Shown: in pieces, positions 16,121 through 24,192 of the stretch
Layout of the letters: every line of letters begins with the position of its first letter
Numbering within the stretch: the stretch's first letter is position 1
DNA from: an uncultured Alphaproteobacteria bacterium
Lineage (GTDB): Bacteria; Pseudomonadota; Alphaproteobacteria; CAAHEQ01; UBA3637
DNA length: 38,802 nt
Direction: 5' to 3'
Assembly (NCBI GenBank): GCA_944392585.1
Contig: CALXXA010000003.1
Span: forward strand, 1-38,802
Position numbers and translations under genes: made by a program
The notes under the pieces: generated by a model
Seen by the model: the letters and a program-made list of their open reading frames with translations, nothing else
Database searches by the model: none
Told to the model about the DNA's origin: nothing

Positions 16121-17296
16121 TCAGAAGCGATTGGCTTTAACGGCTCTGGGTGTTTTATACAATAACTTTTGGACATAATATCCTTGGAAGAAAGAAATTC
16201 CAAGGGGTTGAGCAAATTCAATGGCGGTTTTGTCATCTACCCGGCATAAAATAATTCTCATAGGATCAACAGCTTTTACAGCATTATACAACTCTTGCGT
16301 AATAGGTCTTTGTAACACGGTCGGAGACCACATGACTTTAATCATATCTAATCCTAATTTCTCTCTTTGAATAAACGGTAAAGAATCAAACGTAACCATA
16401 TCCATACAAATACGATATCCTCTTCCATGGGCAAATTGAGCTGCCTTTAAATATGCCGGGATATCAGCAAAGATTTCATTTTGTTTCAATTCTAATAAAA
16501 TTGTTTGCTTACATGAAGGTTCTATACTTTCATCAAATTTTAAAAAATCATTTTCCAATATTGTTTTAACACTCAGATTAAGACTAAAGTTCTTCGTAAA
16601 CGCGCCTCCATCATGATGAAGAGCATTTTCTAAAACTCGTTTATCCAACGTCTCCATTAATCGACTAAATAACCATGGGGATTGATATATATCAACATTA
16701 GGACATACAGCTTTTTTCAAATCTAGAATCGCAACATATACTTCTTCAAACAACTCCAACGGAGGAGATTTTCCAACGATTGTACATATTGGTTGATGAC
16801 GAATAATATTTGACAAGTCAGCATGTAATAAAGCCTTCTCCAATTGAGACAACAACGTCGGAGTAAAAGGCATTAATTGACTTGATTTTTGGAAAACAGG
16901 GGTCAAAGAAGAGCTTAAAACAGAAGCATCCGCTTTTCTTTGCTTTAAAAGCAACTCCATCACTAATGAGAAATTTTTTTCTAAATTAAAGACTTTCAGT
17001 CCCGCTTCTTGCGAACTTGGGTTAAATCCGCATCGAAAGTTCATCTTCAAAACAAGAGCATGCATATCATCTTCTCTTGTCTGCCCGAAATAAATAAAAG
17101 CATCGTCATTCTCATAAAATAGCCGACACAACTTCTCTGTTCCAAAAACAACCATCATATGCGTTAAATCTTGGAAGCGACTTGAGTCCAAGACATTCTG
17201 AAGTTTTCTTAAAGGAACATACAAAATCCATCCTTTTATTTTAGAGGATTTCATTTTTTCCAAAAGTATTTTTAAATCTGAATAACGATACACCAT
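16121..17296 (-). CDS. Degenerate EAL-domain protein, second of a tandem pair
   Basis: 391 aa, soluble. The C-terminal 200 residues follow the c-di-GMP phosphodiesterase (EAL) fold: NLSV, ILLELKQNEI (for LEITE), GYRICMDMVTFDSLPFI (for DDFGTGYSSL), MIKVMWS (for KID), RIILCRVDD (for AEGVE) and ISFFQGYYVQKL (for QGY). The Glu and Asp residues that bind catalytic metal are mostly replaced, so it is very unlikely to cleave c-di-GMP; it may bind it or a protein partner. The N-terminal 190 residues have no recognised domain. Its ATG follows directly on the stop codon of the upstream paralogue, so the two are made together and may form a complex. Confidence 0.75.
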   Translation of the reverse strand: MVYRYSDLKILLEKMKSSKIKGWILYVPLRKLQNVLDSSRFQDLTHMMVVFGTEKLCRLFYENDDAFIYFGQTREDDMHALVLKMNFRCGFNPSSQEAGLKVFNLEKNFSLVMELLLKQRKADASVLSSSLTPVFQKSSQLMPFTPTLLSQLEKALLHADLSNIIRHQPICTIVGKSPPLELFEEVYVAILDLKKAVCPNVDIYQSPWLFSRLMETLDKRVLENALHHDGGAFTKNFSLNLSVKTILENDFLKFDESIEPSCKQTILLELKQNEIFADIPAYLKAAQFAHGRGYRICMDMVTFDSLPFIQREKLGLDMIKVMWSPTVLQRPITQELYNAVKAVDPMRIILCRVDDKTAIEFAQPLGISFFQGYYVQKLLYKTPRAVKANRF

Positions 17297-18577
17297 TTAA
17301 ATTACCTTTACTTTTGGAAGAGCATCCAAATGTTTTAAGTGCACGCATTGATGACGAATTTTATCTGACAGAGTCCGTCGACAAGACATGCAGGAAGTCA
17401 ATGTACATTCTTGTCCGAAAGTACATGAGTTTTTTGTTAACGCTCCTAAGACAGCGTCAATATAATGACCTTGGAAATTTTGAATCCCCTGTTTAACACC
17501 CCATTTTAACGCATCTTCGGATCCACACCGAGCTAAAACGACTCCTATGGAAGGCGTTGATAAATATGGTTTTAATAATGATTTCGTCTGTTGTTCTTCC
17601 ATCAGCGGAGACCAGAATAATTTTATAAAATCCGGCTTCAACCGAAAAAGATCTAAATAAGATAAATCCGTTACAGATAATGCATCAATTAAAACTTTAT
17701 GCCCTTTTTTATGGATTTTTTCAGCCATATCAAAATATATCCGCATATCATAAAAAATATCCGAGATTTGAAGTTCTACAATAATCGGAGTCGGCCAAAC
17801 CTGTATTAATCGATCAAAAATAGGCTCCGATATTGTAGATAGATTCAAATTTAAACTAATGGCCGGAGGATAACTCATTAAACCTAAATTAGCTAAAACA
17901 GCCAACATCCTCCTATCCAGGGTTTGAGTTAACTGATTAAATAAAAATTTGTCCGAAAACAAATCACACGACGGGCATAATTTTTGTTGCACTTGTAAAA
18001 TAGATGTATAAAACTCTTGAAACAAAATAGAATTCCCTTTTTGAGGATTCAAAGATAACACCGACTGTCTATGAATAAAATCTATCGCATTGAGACGTTC
18101 TAATTTTCCTAAAAGAAGATCTAACATTTCCGGATTAAAAAGCGACGACTCCTGATTAACCTGCTGTGTTGTTTGCAAAGAAATATTCGGTGTTTTTTCA
18201 CGAATAATAGCCTTTAAACGATCCATATCTTTATCTAAGAAGAAAATCTGCTCAAAAGTATTTTCTTTTTGACGAACAATCGCTGCATCATCTGAAAAAA
18301 GACTTTTAATTTGATATAAAACTTCCTCTATTTCTTCTAAAGAAATCTGCGTCCCGATTAGAACAAAATCCTTGTTTGACAATAAAAATAATCGACTCTG
18401 ATCGTTAACAAGCAACGGATCAAATAACTTGGACACAATTTCAAGTTGCCTGTACCCTCTGTTAGAAGGAGACAACATTGACATTCCAACATAAACTCCA
18501 TAAAAAGGAACAGACAATTTGGCAATACGATCCAACGTTTCCATTAAATATGTTTCTGGTGTTTTTGTTTTAAACAT
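17297..18577 (-). CDS. Degenerate EAL-domain protein with C-terminal Cys cluster, first of a tandem pair
   Basis: 426 aa. The EAL-like fold spans about residues 195-375: SLNLNLST, PIIVELQISDI, GHKVLIDALSVTDLSYLDL, FIKLFWSPL, VVLARCGSED and IQNFQGHYIDAV. As in its neighbour, the second Asp of DDFG, the Asp of KID and the Glu of EGVE are missing, while Lys and Gln remain. The last 45 residues form a Cys/His cluster (CTFGQECTLTSCMSCRR...HQCVHL), probably binding zinc. The shared FWSP and FQG(Y/H)Y segments show that this and the downstream protein are paralogues. The start is 15 nt after the encoded CCA of tRNA-Arg, with SD AAAAGG in that gap. Confidence 0.75.
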   Translation of the reverse strand: MFKTKTPETYLMETLDRIAKLSVPFYGVYVGMSMLSPSNRGYRQLEIVSKLFDPLLVNDQSRLFLLSNKDFVLIGTQISLEEIEEVLYQIKSLFSDDAAIVRQKENTFEQIFFLDKDMDRLKAIIREKTPNISLQTTQQVNQESSLFNPEMLDLLLGKLERLNAIDFIHRQSVLSLNPQKGNSILFQEFYTSILQVQQKLCPSCDLFSDKFLFNQLTQTLDRRMLAVLANLGLMSYPPAISLNLNLSTISEPIFDRLIQVWPTPIIVELQISDIFYDMRIYFDMAEKIHKKGHKVLIDALSVTDLSYLDLFRLKPDFIKLFWSPLMEEQQTKSLLKPYLSTPSIGVVLARCGSEDALKWGVKQGIQNFQGHYIDAVLGALTKNSCTFGQECTLTSCMSCRRTLSDKIRHQCVHLKHLDALPKVKVI

Positions 18578-18592
18578 CTTTTTTCCTTTTTA

Positions 18593-18669
18593 TGGCGTTC
18601 GTGGCGGGATTCGAACCCACGACCCCAGGATTAGGAATCCTGTGCTCTATCCTGCTGAGCTACACGAAC
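18593..18669 (-). tRNA. tRNA-Arg (anticodon CCT), CCA encoded
   Basis: Cloverleaf on the minus strand: acceptor GTTCGTG / CACGAAC, D-stem GCTC/GAGC, anticodon stem CAGGA/TCCTG with loop TTCCTAA (anticodon CCT, reads AGG), T-arm GTGGG-TTCGAAT-CCCGC, discriminator G and encoded CCA (18593-18595). A promoter lies upstream at 18681-18709. Confidence 0.97.
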
Positions 18670-18680
18670 ACCTTGTTAAA

Positions 18681-18709
18681 AGCATACTTAAAACAAAGAC
18701 TTTTGACAA
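18681..18709 (-). promoter_or_regulatory. Promoter of tRNA-Arg and the EAL pair
   Basis: On the minus strand TTGTCA (18709-18704), 17-bp spacer, TATGCT (18686-18681), ending 11 bp before the tRNA. Its -35 overlaps that of the divergent hprK promoter. Confidence 0.7.
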
Positions 18710-18731
18710 GTTATTTTAAAAAGATTATTAT
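18703..18731 (+). promoter_or_regulatory. Sigma-70 promoter of hprK
   Basis: TTGACA (18703-18708), 17-bp spacer, TATTAT (18726-18731). Near consensus, about 20 bp before the start codon. Confidence 0.78.
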
Positions 18732-18751
18732 AAAATAAAAAAAAGGAAAAA

Positions 18752-19183
18752 ATGTTATTACATGCTTCTTGCGTAGATATAAACCATAAAGGAATTTTAT
18801 TATTAGGTCCTTCTGGAAGCGGGAAATCAGATATAAGCCTACGTCTAATCAATCTGGGAGGCGTTCTGGTTTCCGACGATCAGGTTGAGTTACAATCTCG
18901 TAATGGTTTTTTACAAGCAAGTCCTCCGGCAACAATCAGAGGTCTATTGGAAGTCAGAGGAATCGGGATTATTAAGATGCCTTTTTGTTCTGTCAGTTTG
19001 ATTCATCTAGCCGTTAAATTGGTTCCTTCTCAAGAAGTAGAAAGAATGCCCGAGAAGCAATTTTATAAAATTCTTGGACATCAAATCCCTTTATTATCTT
19101 TATGTGCTTTTGAATCGTCAACACCAGAAAAAATAAAAACCTTTTTAAATCACATCGAATCGTTTTTTCTTGAAAAAAAATAA
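18752..19183 (+). CDS. hprK: HPr kinase/phosphorylase, short alphaproteobacterial form
   Basis: Phosphorylates HPr on its regulatory serine and removes the phosphate again. 143 aa: only the catalytic C-terminal domain, without the N-terminal domain of Firmicutes HprK; this short form is normal in alphaproteobacteria. Walker A LLGPSGSGKSDISLRLI (near residues 19-35), DD in VLVSDDQVEL, and the family signature GLLEVRGIGIIKMPF. Start ATG 18752 after AAAAAGG. It is followed by EIIA and HPr, its substrate. No ChvG/ChvI two-component system lies upstream, unlike the arrangement in many relatives. Confidence 0.92.
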   Translation: MLLHASCVDINHKGILLLGPSGSGKSDISLRLINLGGVLVSDDQVELQSRNGFLQASPPATIRGLLEVRGIGIIKMPFCSVSLIHLAVKLVPSQEVERMPEKQFYKILGHQIPLLSLCAFESSTPEKIKTFLNHIESFFLEKK

Positions 19184-19198
19184 AAAAAAGCGTATATG
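19170..19198 (+). promoter_or_regulatory. Possible internal promoter before EIIA
   Basis: TTGAAA (19170-19175), 17-bp spacer, TATATG (19193-19198), inside the end of hprK and the short gap. A-rich, so chance occurrence is possible. Confidence 0.35.
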
Positions 19199-19224
19199 CA
19201 TAATATGTAGAAAAGGATAAAACA

Positions 19225-19617
19225 ATGATTGGTATTTTAGTGGTTTCACACGGTCGATTGGCAGAGGAAATGATTCTAGCGATGGAACATGTTGTCGGCA
19301 TGCAAAAAAATGTTGATGCCGTTTGTATTTTAGCTTCGGATGACATGGAGAAAAAGCGGGCGGAAATTATGTCTAAAGTCCAAAAACTCAACACGGGAAG
19401 CGGAGTCGCTATTTTAACAGACATGTTTGGAGGAACCCCATCGAATTTAGCCATTTCTGTTATGGACGGCCACCCTGTGGAAGTCTTGGCAGGGTTAAAT
19501 CTACCTATGCTTATTAAATTAGTCAGAGAACGCGAAAAACCTTTAAAAGAAGCGATTCATGAAGCTCGTGAGGCTGGCAGAAAATATATTAACGTCGCAT
19601 CGGAGCTGCTTGTTTAA
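19225..19617 (+). CDS. PTS EIIA component, mannose family
   Basis: A 130-aa phosphocarrier. His9 in MIGILVVSHGRLAEEM is the expected phosphorylation site; ILTDMFGGTPSNLA is the family's second signature. No IIB, IIC or IID gene is nearby, so it probably acts in regulation rather than in sugar uptake, as in the alphaproteobacterial nitrogen-type PTS. SD AAAAGGA precedes the start. Its stop is directly followed by the ATG of HPr, which donates phosphate to proteins of this kind. Confidence 0.93.
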   Translation: MIGILVVSHGRLAEEMILAMEHVVGMQKNVDAVCILASDDMEKKRAEIMSKVQKLNTGSGVAILTDMFGGTPSNLAISVMDGHPVEVLAGLNLPMLIKLVREREKPLKEAIHEAREAGRKYINVASELLV

Positions 19618-19890
19618 ATGACAATTCATTGCGTCTTGGAAATTCAAAATATCCGAGGGTTACATGCTCGTGCTGCTTCTGCCTTTGTAAAAGAAGCCGA
19701 TCGATTTCTATCTGAGATTTGGGTGGAAAAAGACGGACAACGTGTTTCCGGCCGATCCATTATGGGACTAATGATGCTGGCCGCCTCTAAAGGAACTTTT
19801 ATCGATATCTTTTGCAGCGGAGAAGATGAAAAAGAAGCTAAAACGGCTCTGGAGAAACTCGTAAACGCAAAATTTAATGAAGAAAATTAA
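19618..19890 (+). CDS. ptsH: Phosphocarrier protein HPr
   Basis: 90 aa. His16 in IRGLHARAASAFVKEA is the site phosphorylated by enzyme I; Ser47 in VSGRSIMGLMMLAASKG is the site used by HprK. Both are intact, so the protein can integrate both signals. It starts on the base after the EIIA stop. Enzyme I (PtsP/PtsI) is not in the window. The bat genes follow after 55 bp that can form a hairpin. Confidence 0.95.
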   Translation: MTIHCVLEIQNIRGLHARAASAFVKEADRFLSEIWVEKDGQRVSGRSIMGLMMLAASKGTFIDIFCSGEDEKEAKTALEKLVNAKFNEEN

Positions 19891-19912
19891 ATAGCCCCTT
19901 TAAAAAAATACT

Positions 19913-19943
19913 AAAACCCCTTATATTGAAAATAAGAGGTTTT
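19913..19943 (+). promoter_or_regulatory. Hairpin covering the batA ribosome binding site
   Basis: AAAACCCCTTAT (19913-19924) pairs with ATAAGAGGTTTT (19932-19943) with one mismatch and a 7-nt loop. The right arm contains the batA SD AAGAGG (19934-19939), two bases before the ATG begins to be reached. It may limit batA translation, or act as a weak HPr terminator. Confidence 0.45.
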
Positions 19944-19945
19944 AA

Positions 19946-20935
19946 ATGTTTCATTTCGTATGGCCCTTTATTGCTATTTTAATACCTTTGCCCTGGATTG
20001 TCGCGTACATCTTGCGGAAATTCCCGGGAAAAGAACATCAACCTGATTCTTTATGGGTCCCATTTTTTGATCCATTCAAAGAAAAATTATCCCAAATAGG
20101 ATCAACTTTGTCTTCCGGGAAGCTTCATGCTCTTTTGTTTTTAGGCTGGATATTTCTGGTTGCCGCCGCAATGAGGCCTCAATATATCGGCGAGATGCAA
20201 CAAATATCTTCAGAATACCGTCACTTAATGCTTGTTCTCGATGTTTCCGATTCTATGACAGAGCAAGATTTTGTTATTAACGGGAAACCCGTCTCTAGAC
20301 TTCATATGGTTAAAGTCCTCGCTCATGATTTCTTAACTCATCGGAAAGGTGACGCTGTCGGATTGGTCTTATTCGGAGAAGAAGCTTATGTCTATGTCCC
20401 GTTGACTCCTGACGTTGAAACAGCTCAAAAAATGCTGACGGAAGTTGATATCGGTATCGCCGGTTCCAGAACAGCCATGGGAGATGCTCTAGCTTTAGCT
20501 TTAAAAAACATGAAAGATCTCCCCGCCTCCTCAAAAGTCATTGTCTTGCTATCAGACGGATATGCCAACACCGGACAATTAACTCCGGATAAGGTGTTAG
20601 AAATAGCTAAAAAAACAGGTGTTAAAATTTACACTATCGGAATTGGAGCGGAACAAATCCCCGTTTGGTCTTTCTTCGGAATGACCATGCAAAATCCATC
20701 GCAAGAATTAGATGAAAAGACTCTTCAAAAAATAGCTTCGGAAACAGGCGGAATGTATTTCCGTGCCAAAACAACCGACGACATGGCAAGAATTTATCAG
20801 AAATTAGACTCGTTGGAACCTGCGCAATCAGAAGATAAAACCATTCGCCCCGTCGTAGAATTATTTTACATTCCATTAATAATCTCCATGCTTTTTCTTG
20901 CTGTCGGTTTTGCATTGAAAGGAAGGACTTTATGA
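19946..20935 (+). CDS. BatA-like VWA-domain membrane protein
   Basis: 329 aa. Two N-terminal membrane segments (about 5-22 and 61-76), a von Willebrand A domain (about 90-290) and a C-terminal membrane helix (about 306-326). The metal-binding MIDAS motif is intact: D99-V-S101-D-S103, Thr in GSRTAMGDAL, Asp in LLSDG. BatA belongs to the Bacteroides aerotolerance family; together with BatB-D and a MoxR ATPase it is thought to act in the envelope on stress or protein maturation. MoxR and the usual DUF58 gene are not adjacent here. Its stop overlaps the next start (ATGA). Confidence 0.85.
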   Translation: MFHFVWPFIAILIPLPWIVAYILRKFPGKEHQPDSLWVPFFDPFKEKLSQIGSTLSSGKLHALLFLGWIFLVAAAMRPQYIGEMQQISSEYRHLMLVLDVSDSMTEQDFVINGKPVSRLHMVKVLAHDFLTHRKGDAVGLVLFGEEAYVYVPLTPDVETAQKMLTEVDIGIAGSRTAMGDALALALKNMKDLPASSKVIVLLSDGYANTGQLTPDKVLEIAKKTGVKIYTIGIGAEQIPVWSFFGMTMQNPSQELDEKTLQKIASETGGMYFRAKTTDDMARIYQKLDSLEPAQSEDKTIRPVVELFYIPLIISMLFLAVGFALKGRTL

Positions 20936-22656
20936 TTTTTCTAAGACCCTGGGCTTTTCTTTTATTGCTTATTCCTTTTTTCTTCTTGTACAAAGGGTAT
21001 AAAAACGGTTATTTCCAAAGCCCTTGGAAACATGTTTTAGATGCTCATTTAATGCCTCATTTAATGGTTCAGAAAAATAATCAAGGCTTGTCTAAAAAAA
21101 CAATCTCCTTCTTGTGTGCTTTGTGGGTTTGGTTAACTTTCGCTGCAGCAGGTCCTGCTTTTTATAAAACGACCGTTGAAACAGCTTCCTCCCAAAATGG
21201 GTTAGTTGTCGTTTTGGATATGTCTCCCGCCATGTCTGAACAAAAACTGTTTACAACTAAATTAAAACTATTCGATCTCCTCAAGTCTCAGAAAGAAGAT
21301 TTAATCGGGCTTGTGTTAACAGATCAATATGCTTATACCGCCTTACCTATAACCCCGGATAAAACATTATTCCAAAATATCATCCCGACTATCTCCAGAG
21401 AAACGATTCCTATTCTGGGGAGCAACCCAGCAAGCGGAGTTAATCAGGCGGTTCAATTATTAAAACAAAGCAATTTAAAGAACGGACGAATCTTATTAAT
21501 TACAGGAGGTTTGGTTGAGCCCAACTCTTTAAATCAAGTAATTAAAAAATCTCCTTATCCCGTCTCTATTCTGGGGATAGGAACGAATGAAAAACTCCCG
21601 GCAGATATCGGGAATGGGAATTTCTGGAAACAATCTGACGGAACCCCTTACTTAACAACTTTAGCAGCTGACACATTATCGAAAAATAGTCGTTTTTCAT
21701 ACCACTCTTTAGATAATGCGGATCTAAAATACTTACTACCAGAACATCCCGTAAGTGATTTACAAAAAAGCAATGACACTATCGAAATTTATCAAGATAT
21801 CGGAATTTATATGCTCCTCCCTGCGTTGCTTCTAGTCGCTTTCGCCTTTAAACCCGGGATTTTATGGAGCTTGTTCTTCTTTATCCTTTTATCCGAGAAT
21901 GTTTACGCATCTTCTCCTTTTTTCAGGAAAGAGCAAGAAAATTATTTAACTCAAGTAAAAGCCGTCAACGCATATCGTAATGGATTATATGAACAGGCCG
22001 CCGCTCTTTTTTCTTTGGATCCTTCCGCCGATGGATTTTATAATACCGGCAACTCCTTGGCGAATTTAGGACAAATTGATAAGGCTATCGCTGCTTATGA
22101 AGAAGCTCTACTTCTCAACCCTTCTCACAAAGATGCTCGGTTTAACTTGGAATACTTAAAAAAACAAAAAAATCAGGATCCTTCTCAAAATCTCAAAAAT
22201 AATCAAAATTTAGACCCTTCTCAAAATACCAATTCTTCAGAATCTTCTCAAAATTCACAAATCAACCAACCTTCTCAACAACAAAATAACAATAAAGAAG
22301 ATCCCCAAAATAATCCTTCTGCTCAACAAAAAGAACAAAACTCCCCTTATCCTCAAAAGTCACCTCAACCAAACGAAAATAATTCTGACAATAACCCTCC
22401 CCACAACTCTTCTCAATCCTCTGAGAAAAAAACTTCTCCGTCTAAACAAGAAACAAATCAAAAAGAACAAACTTCATCTTCACAAGATAAGAACTCTTCA
22501 GTTCAAAACTCTTCCGATGATTCTCTCTCTTATGAAGGAAAATCCGTTACTCAAGATATGCAACAACAACAAGAATGGTTAGACCGTGTCCAAAGTGATC
22601 CGGGAAGAGTCTTAAAATATCGTCTTTATCGTCAATATAAGGAAAAACTCAAATGA
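20932..22656 (+). CDS. BatB/BatC fusion: degenerate VWA domain plus TPR and low-complexity region
   Basis: 574 aa. Order: two N-terminal membrane helices (3-20, 57-78), VWA-like domain (about 90-265), two membrane helices (about 290-325), a TPR segment (about 345-405: FYNTGNSLANLGQIDKAIAAYEEALLLNPSHKDARFNLEYLK), then a 130-residue Gln/Asn/Ser/Pro-rich linker and a short C-terminal tail. The MIDAS is broken: D96-M-S98-P-A100 for DxSxS, no Thr, and LITGG instead of an Asp, so this VWA probably does not bind metal as BatA does. BatB and BatC are usually separate or fused; here they are one protein. Four-base overlaps with both neighbours indicate translational coupling. Confidence 0.83.
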   Translation: MIFLRPWAFLLLLIPFFFLYKGYKNGYFQSPWKHVLDAHLMPHLMVQKNNQGLSKKTISFLCALWVWLTFAAAGPAFYKTTVETASSQNGLVVVLDMSPAMSEQKLFTTKLKLFDLLKSQKEDLIGLVLTDQYAYTALPITPDKTLFQNIIPTISRETIPILGSNPASGVNQAVQLLKQSNLKNGRILLITGGLVEPNSLNQVIKKSPYPVSILGIGTNEKLPADIGNGNFWKQSDGTPYLTTLAADTLSKNSRFSYHSLDNADLKYLLPEHPVSDLQKSNDTIEIYQDIGIYMLLPALLLVAFAFKPGILWSLFFFILLSENVYASSPFFRKEQENYLTQVKAVNAYRNGLYEQAAALFSLDPSADGFYNTGNSLANLGQIDKAIAAYEEALLLNPSHKDARFNLEYLKKQKNQDPSQNLKNNQNLDPSQNTNSSESSQNSQINQPSQQQNNNKEDPQNNPSAQQKEQNSPYPQKSPQPNENNSDNNPPHNSSQSSEKKTSPSKQETNQKEQTSSSQDKNSSVQNSSDDSLSYEGKSVTQDMQQQQEWLDRVQSDPGRVLKYRLYRQYKEKLK

Positions 22657-24092
22657 AAAATATCCTCTTATTCTTTATAATCCTCTGTTTAGCCTCTCCT
22701 TTAAACGCTAAAATTACCGCCTCTGTTAATCGATCTGTTATTACAGAAGGACAGAGTATTGAATTACGCATTACTTCTGATGTAAAAAAAGACGGCTCTC
22801 CCAATTTCAATATATTATCCGATAATTTTGTCCTCGGGGGACAAAGCTCTTTACAAAACACTTCCATTATTAATGGGAAAATGGAAACACGTTATTCTGC
22901 TGGGATTAATCTTATTCCCTTTAAAACAGGAGATATAATTATTCCCGCACTAACTTGGGACGGAGAAAAAACACAACCGTTAACTCTTATTGTTAACCCC
23001 GCCTCTACAAAAGCAAATGATACAGATTTATTTATTCAATCGGAAATTTCTCCTCAGACAGTTTACGAAGGGCAAGAAGTTATCTATACTGTTTCTATTT
23101 TTGATCGTTCCGGACTGACTGATGGAAATTTTATTCCTCCTTCTTTAAAAAACGCAGAAGTTCAAGAGATACAAGATCTCCCTTTAACGACAGTTCAAAA
23201 AAATGGGAAAAGTTACCATAAGTTTTCCCGCCAATACGTCCTATTTCCGCAAGAACCTGGAACTTTTTCTATTGAACCAGCCTCTTTCCGCGGACATGTT
23301 TTTCAAGAAAAACAAAAAACTTCAAATGATGTTTTTTCTTCTTTTGGTTTAGATCCTAGTATTATTTATTCTAATCTATCCTCTCAACAAAAAGAAGTTT
23401 ATGTTCGGAGTACTCCGTTAACTTTAACTGTAAAAGAAAGACCTTCTTTCATGTCTGGGAAATGGTGGCTCCCCTCGACCAAAGTCTCTATGGAAGAAAC
23501 GTTTACTCCCGCACAAAACGAGGTTAAGGCCGGAGAAGCTATTACAAGGACTATTGTCGTCCGAGCAAGAGGTGTCTTAGGGACAAAAATTCCTGATTTG
23601 ACAATGACCGATACTCCATCTTTCAAGGTTTATCCGGGACAAAGCAAAAAAGAAAATTATGTTGACGATAAAGGCTTAATCGGAATCATGGAACAATCTT
23701 TCATTCTTGTTCCTATTCAAAACGGAGAAATGAGAATAAATCCCCTTTCTATTTCATGGTTTAATGTCAAGACAAATACAGAAGTTCAATCGTCTGTTCC
23801 GGGGAAAACGTTTAAAATATTCGGATCAGAAGCGTCCTCTTCTCCTCAAAACATCTCTGTTCCTCCGGAAGACACAACTTCTGATTCATCCTTATTTAAA
23901 AAAGAACCTTCTCTTTATTCTCAAGAGAATAACTGGTTGTTCTTTATTGCCGGAGCGTCTTTAGGTTTTTTCTTTTCTTTATTATTATTCTTTATATTTA
24001 TTATACTCATTCATCCGCATCGACATCTGAAAAAGAAAAAGCATATTGCTAATTTATATCCGGAACATAAAACTCAAAAAAAAGATTTCTAA
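22653..24092 (+). CDS. BatD-like protein
   Basis: 479 aa. N-terminal signal peptide (MKNILLFFIILCLASPLNA), a periplasmic beta-rich part made of immunoglobulin-like modules (ASVNRSVITEGQSIELRI...; SPQTVYEGQEVIYTVSIFD is the typical second module), a C-terminal membrane helix (about 425-450) and a short basic cytoplasmic tail. This layout and its place after the BatA/BatB genes identify BatD of the oxygen-tolerance operon. It ends the operon, 100 bp from the convergent secA. Confidence 0.85.
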   Translation: MKNILLFFIILCLASPLNAKITASVNRSVITEGQSIELRITSDVKKDGSPNFNILSDNFVLGGQSSLQNTSIINGKMETRYSAGINLIPFKTGDIIIPALTWDGEKTQPLTLIVNPASTKANDTDLFIQSEISPQTVYEGQEVIYTVSIFDRSGLTDGNFIPPSLKNAEVQEIQDLPLTTVQKNGKSYHKFSRQYVLFPQEPGTFSIEPASFRGHVFQEKQKTSNDVFSSFGLDPSIIYSNLSSQQKEVYVRSTPLTLTVKERPSFMSGKWWLPSTKVSMEETFTPAQNEVKAGEAITRTIVVRARGVLGTKIPDLTMTDTPSFKVYPGQSKKENYVDDKGLIGIMEQSFILVPIQNGEMRINPLSISWFNVKTNTEVQSSVPGKTFKIFGSEASSSPQNISVPPEDTTSDSSLFKKEPSLYSQENNWLFFIAGASLGFFFSLLLFFIFIILIHPHRHLKKKKHIANLYPEHKTQKKDF

Positions 24093-24192
24093 ATCCTTGT
24101 AAAAGGAACATCAAAAATTAAGAATATTTATAAAAGATTTGCTTAAGCAAAAATATTCAATTTTTACTTATTTTTTTATCTTTGCTTTTTTT

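Noticed and set aside
18519-18719. A 66-codon + strand ORF containing GGIRTHDPRIRNPVLYPAELHEH
   Set aside because: This is the familiar false translation of the antisense strand of a tRNA gene; the tRNA-Arg on the minus strand explains it.
24139-24150. Palindrome TTGCTTAAGCAA between batD and secA as a terminator
   Set aside because: The stem would be only four base pairs with a minimal loop and the T tract is not adjacent; too weak to call.
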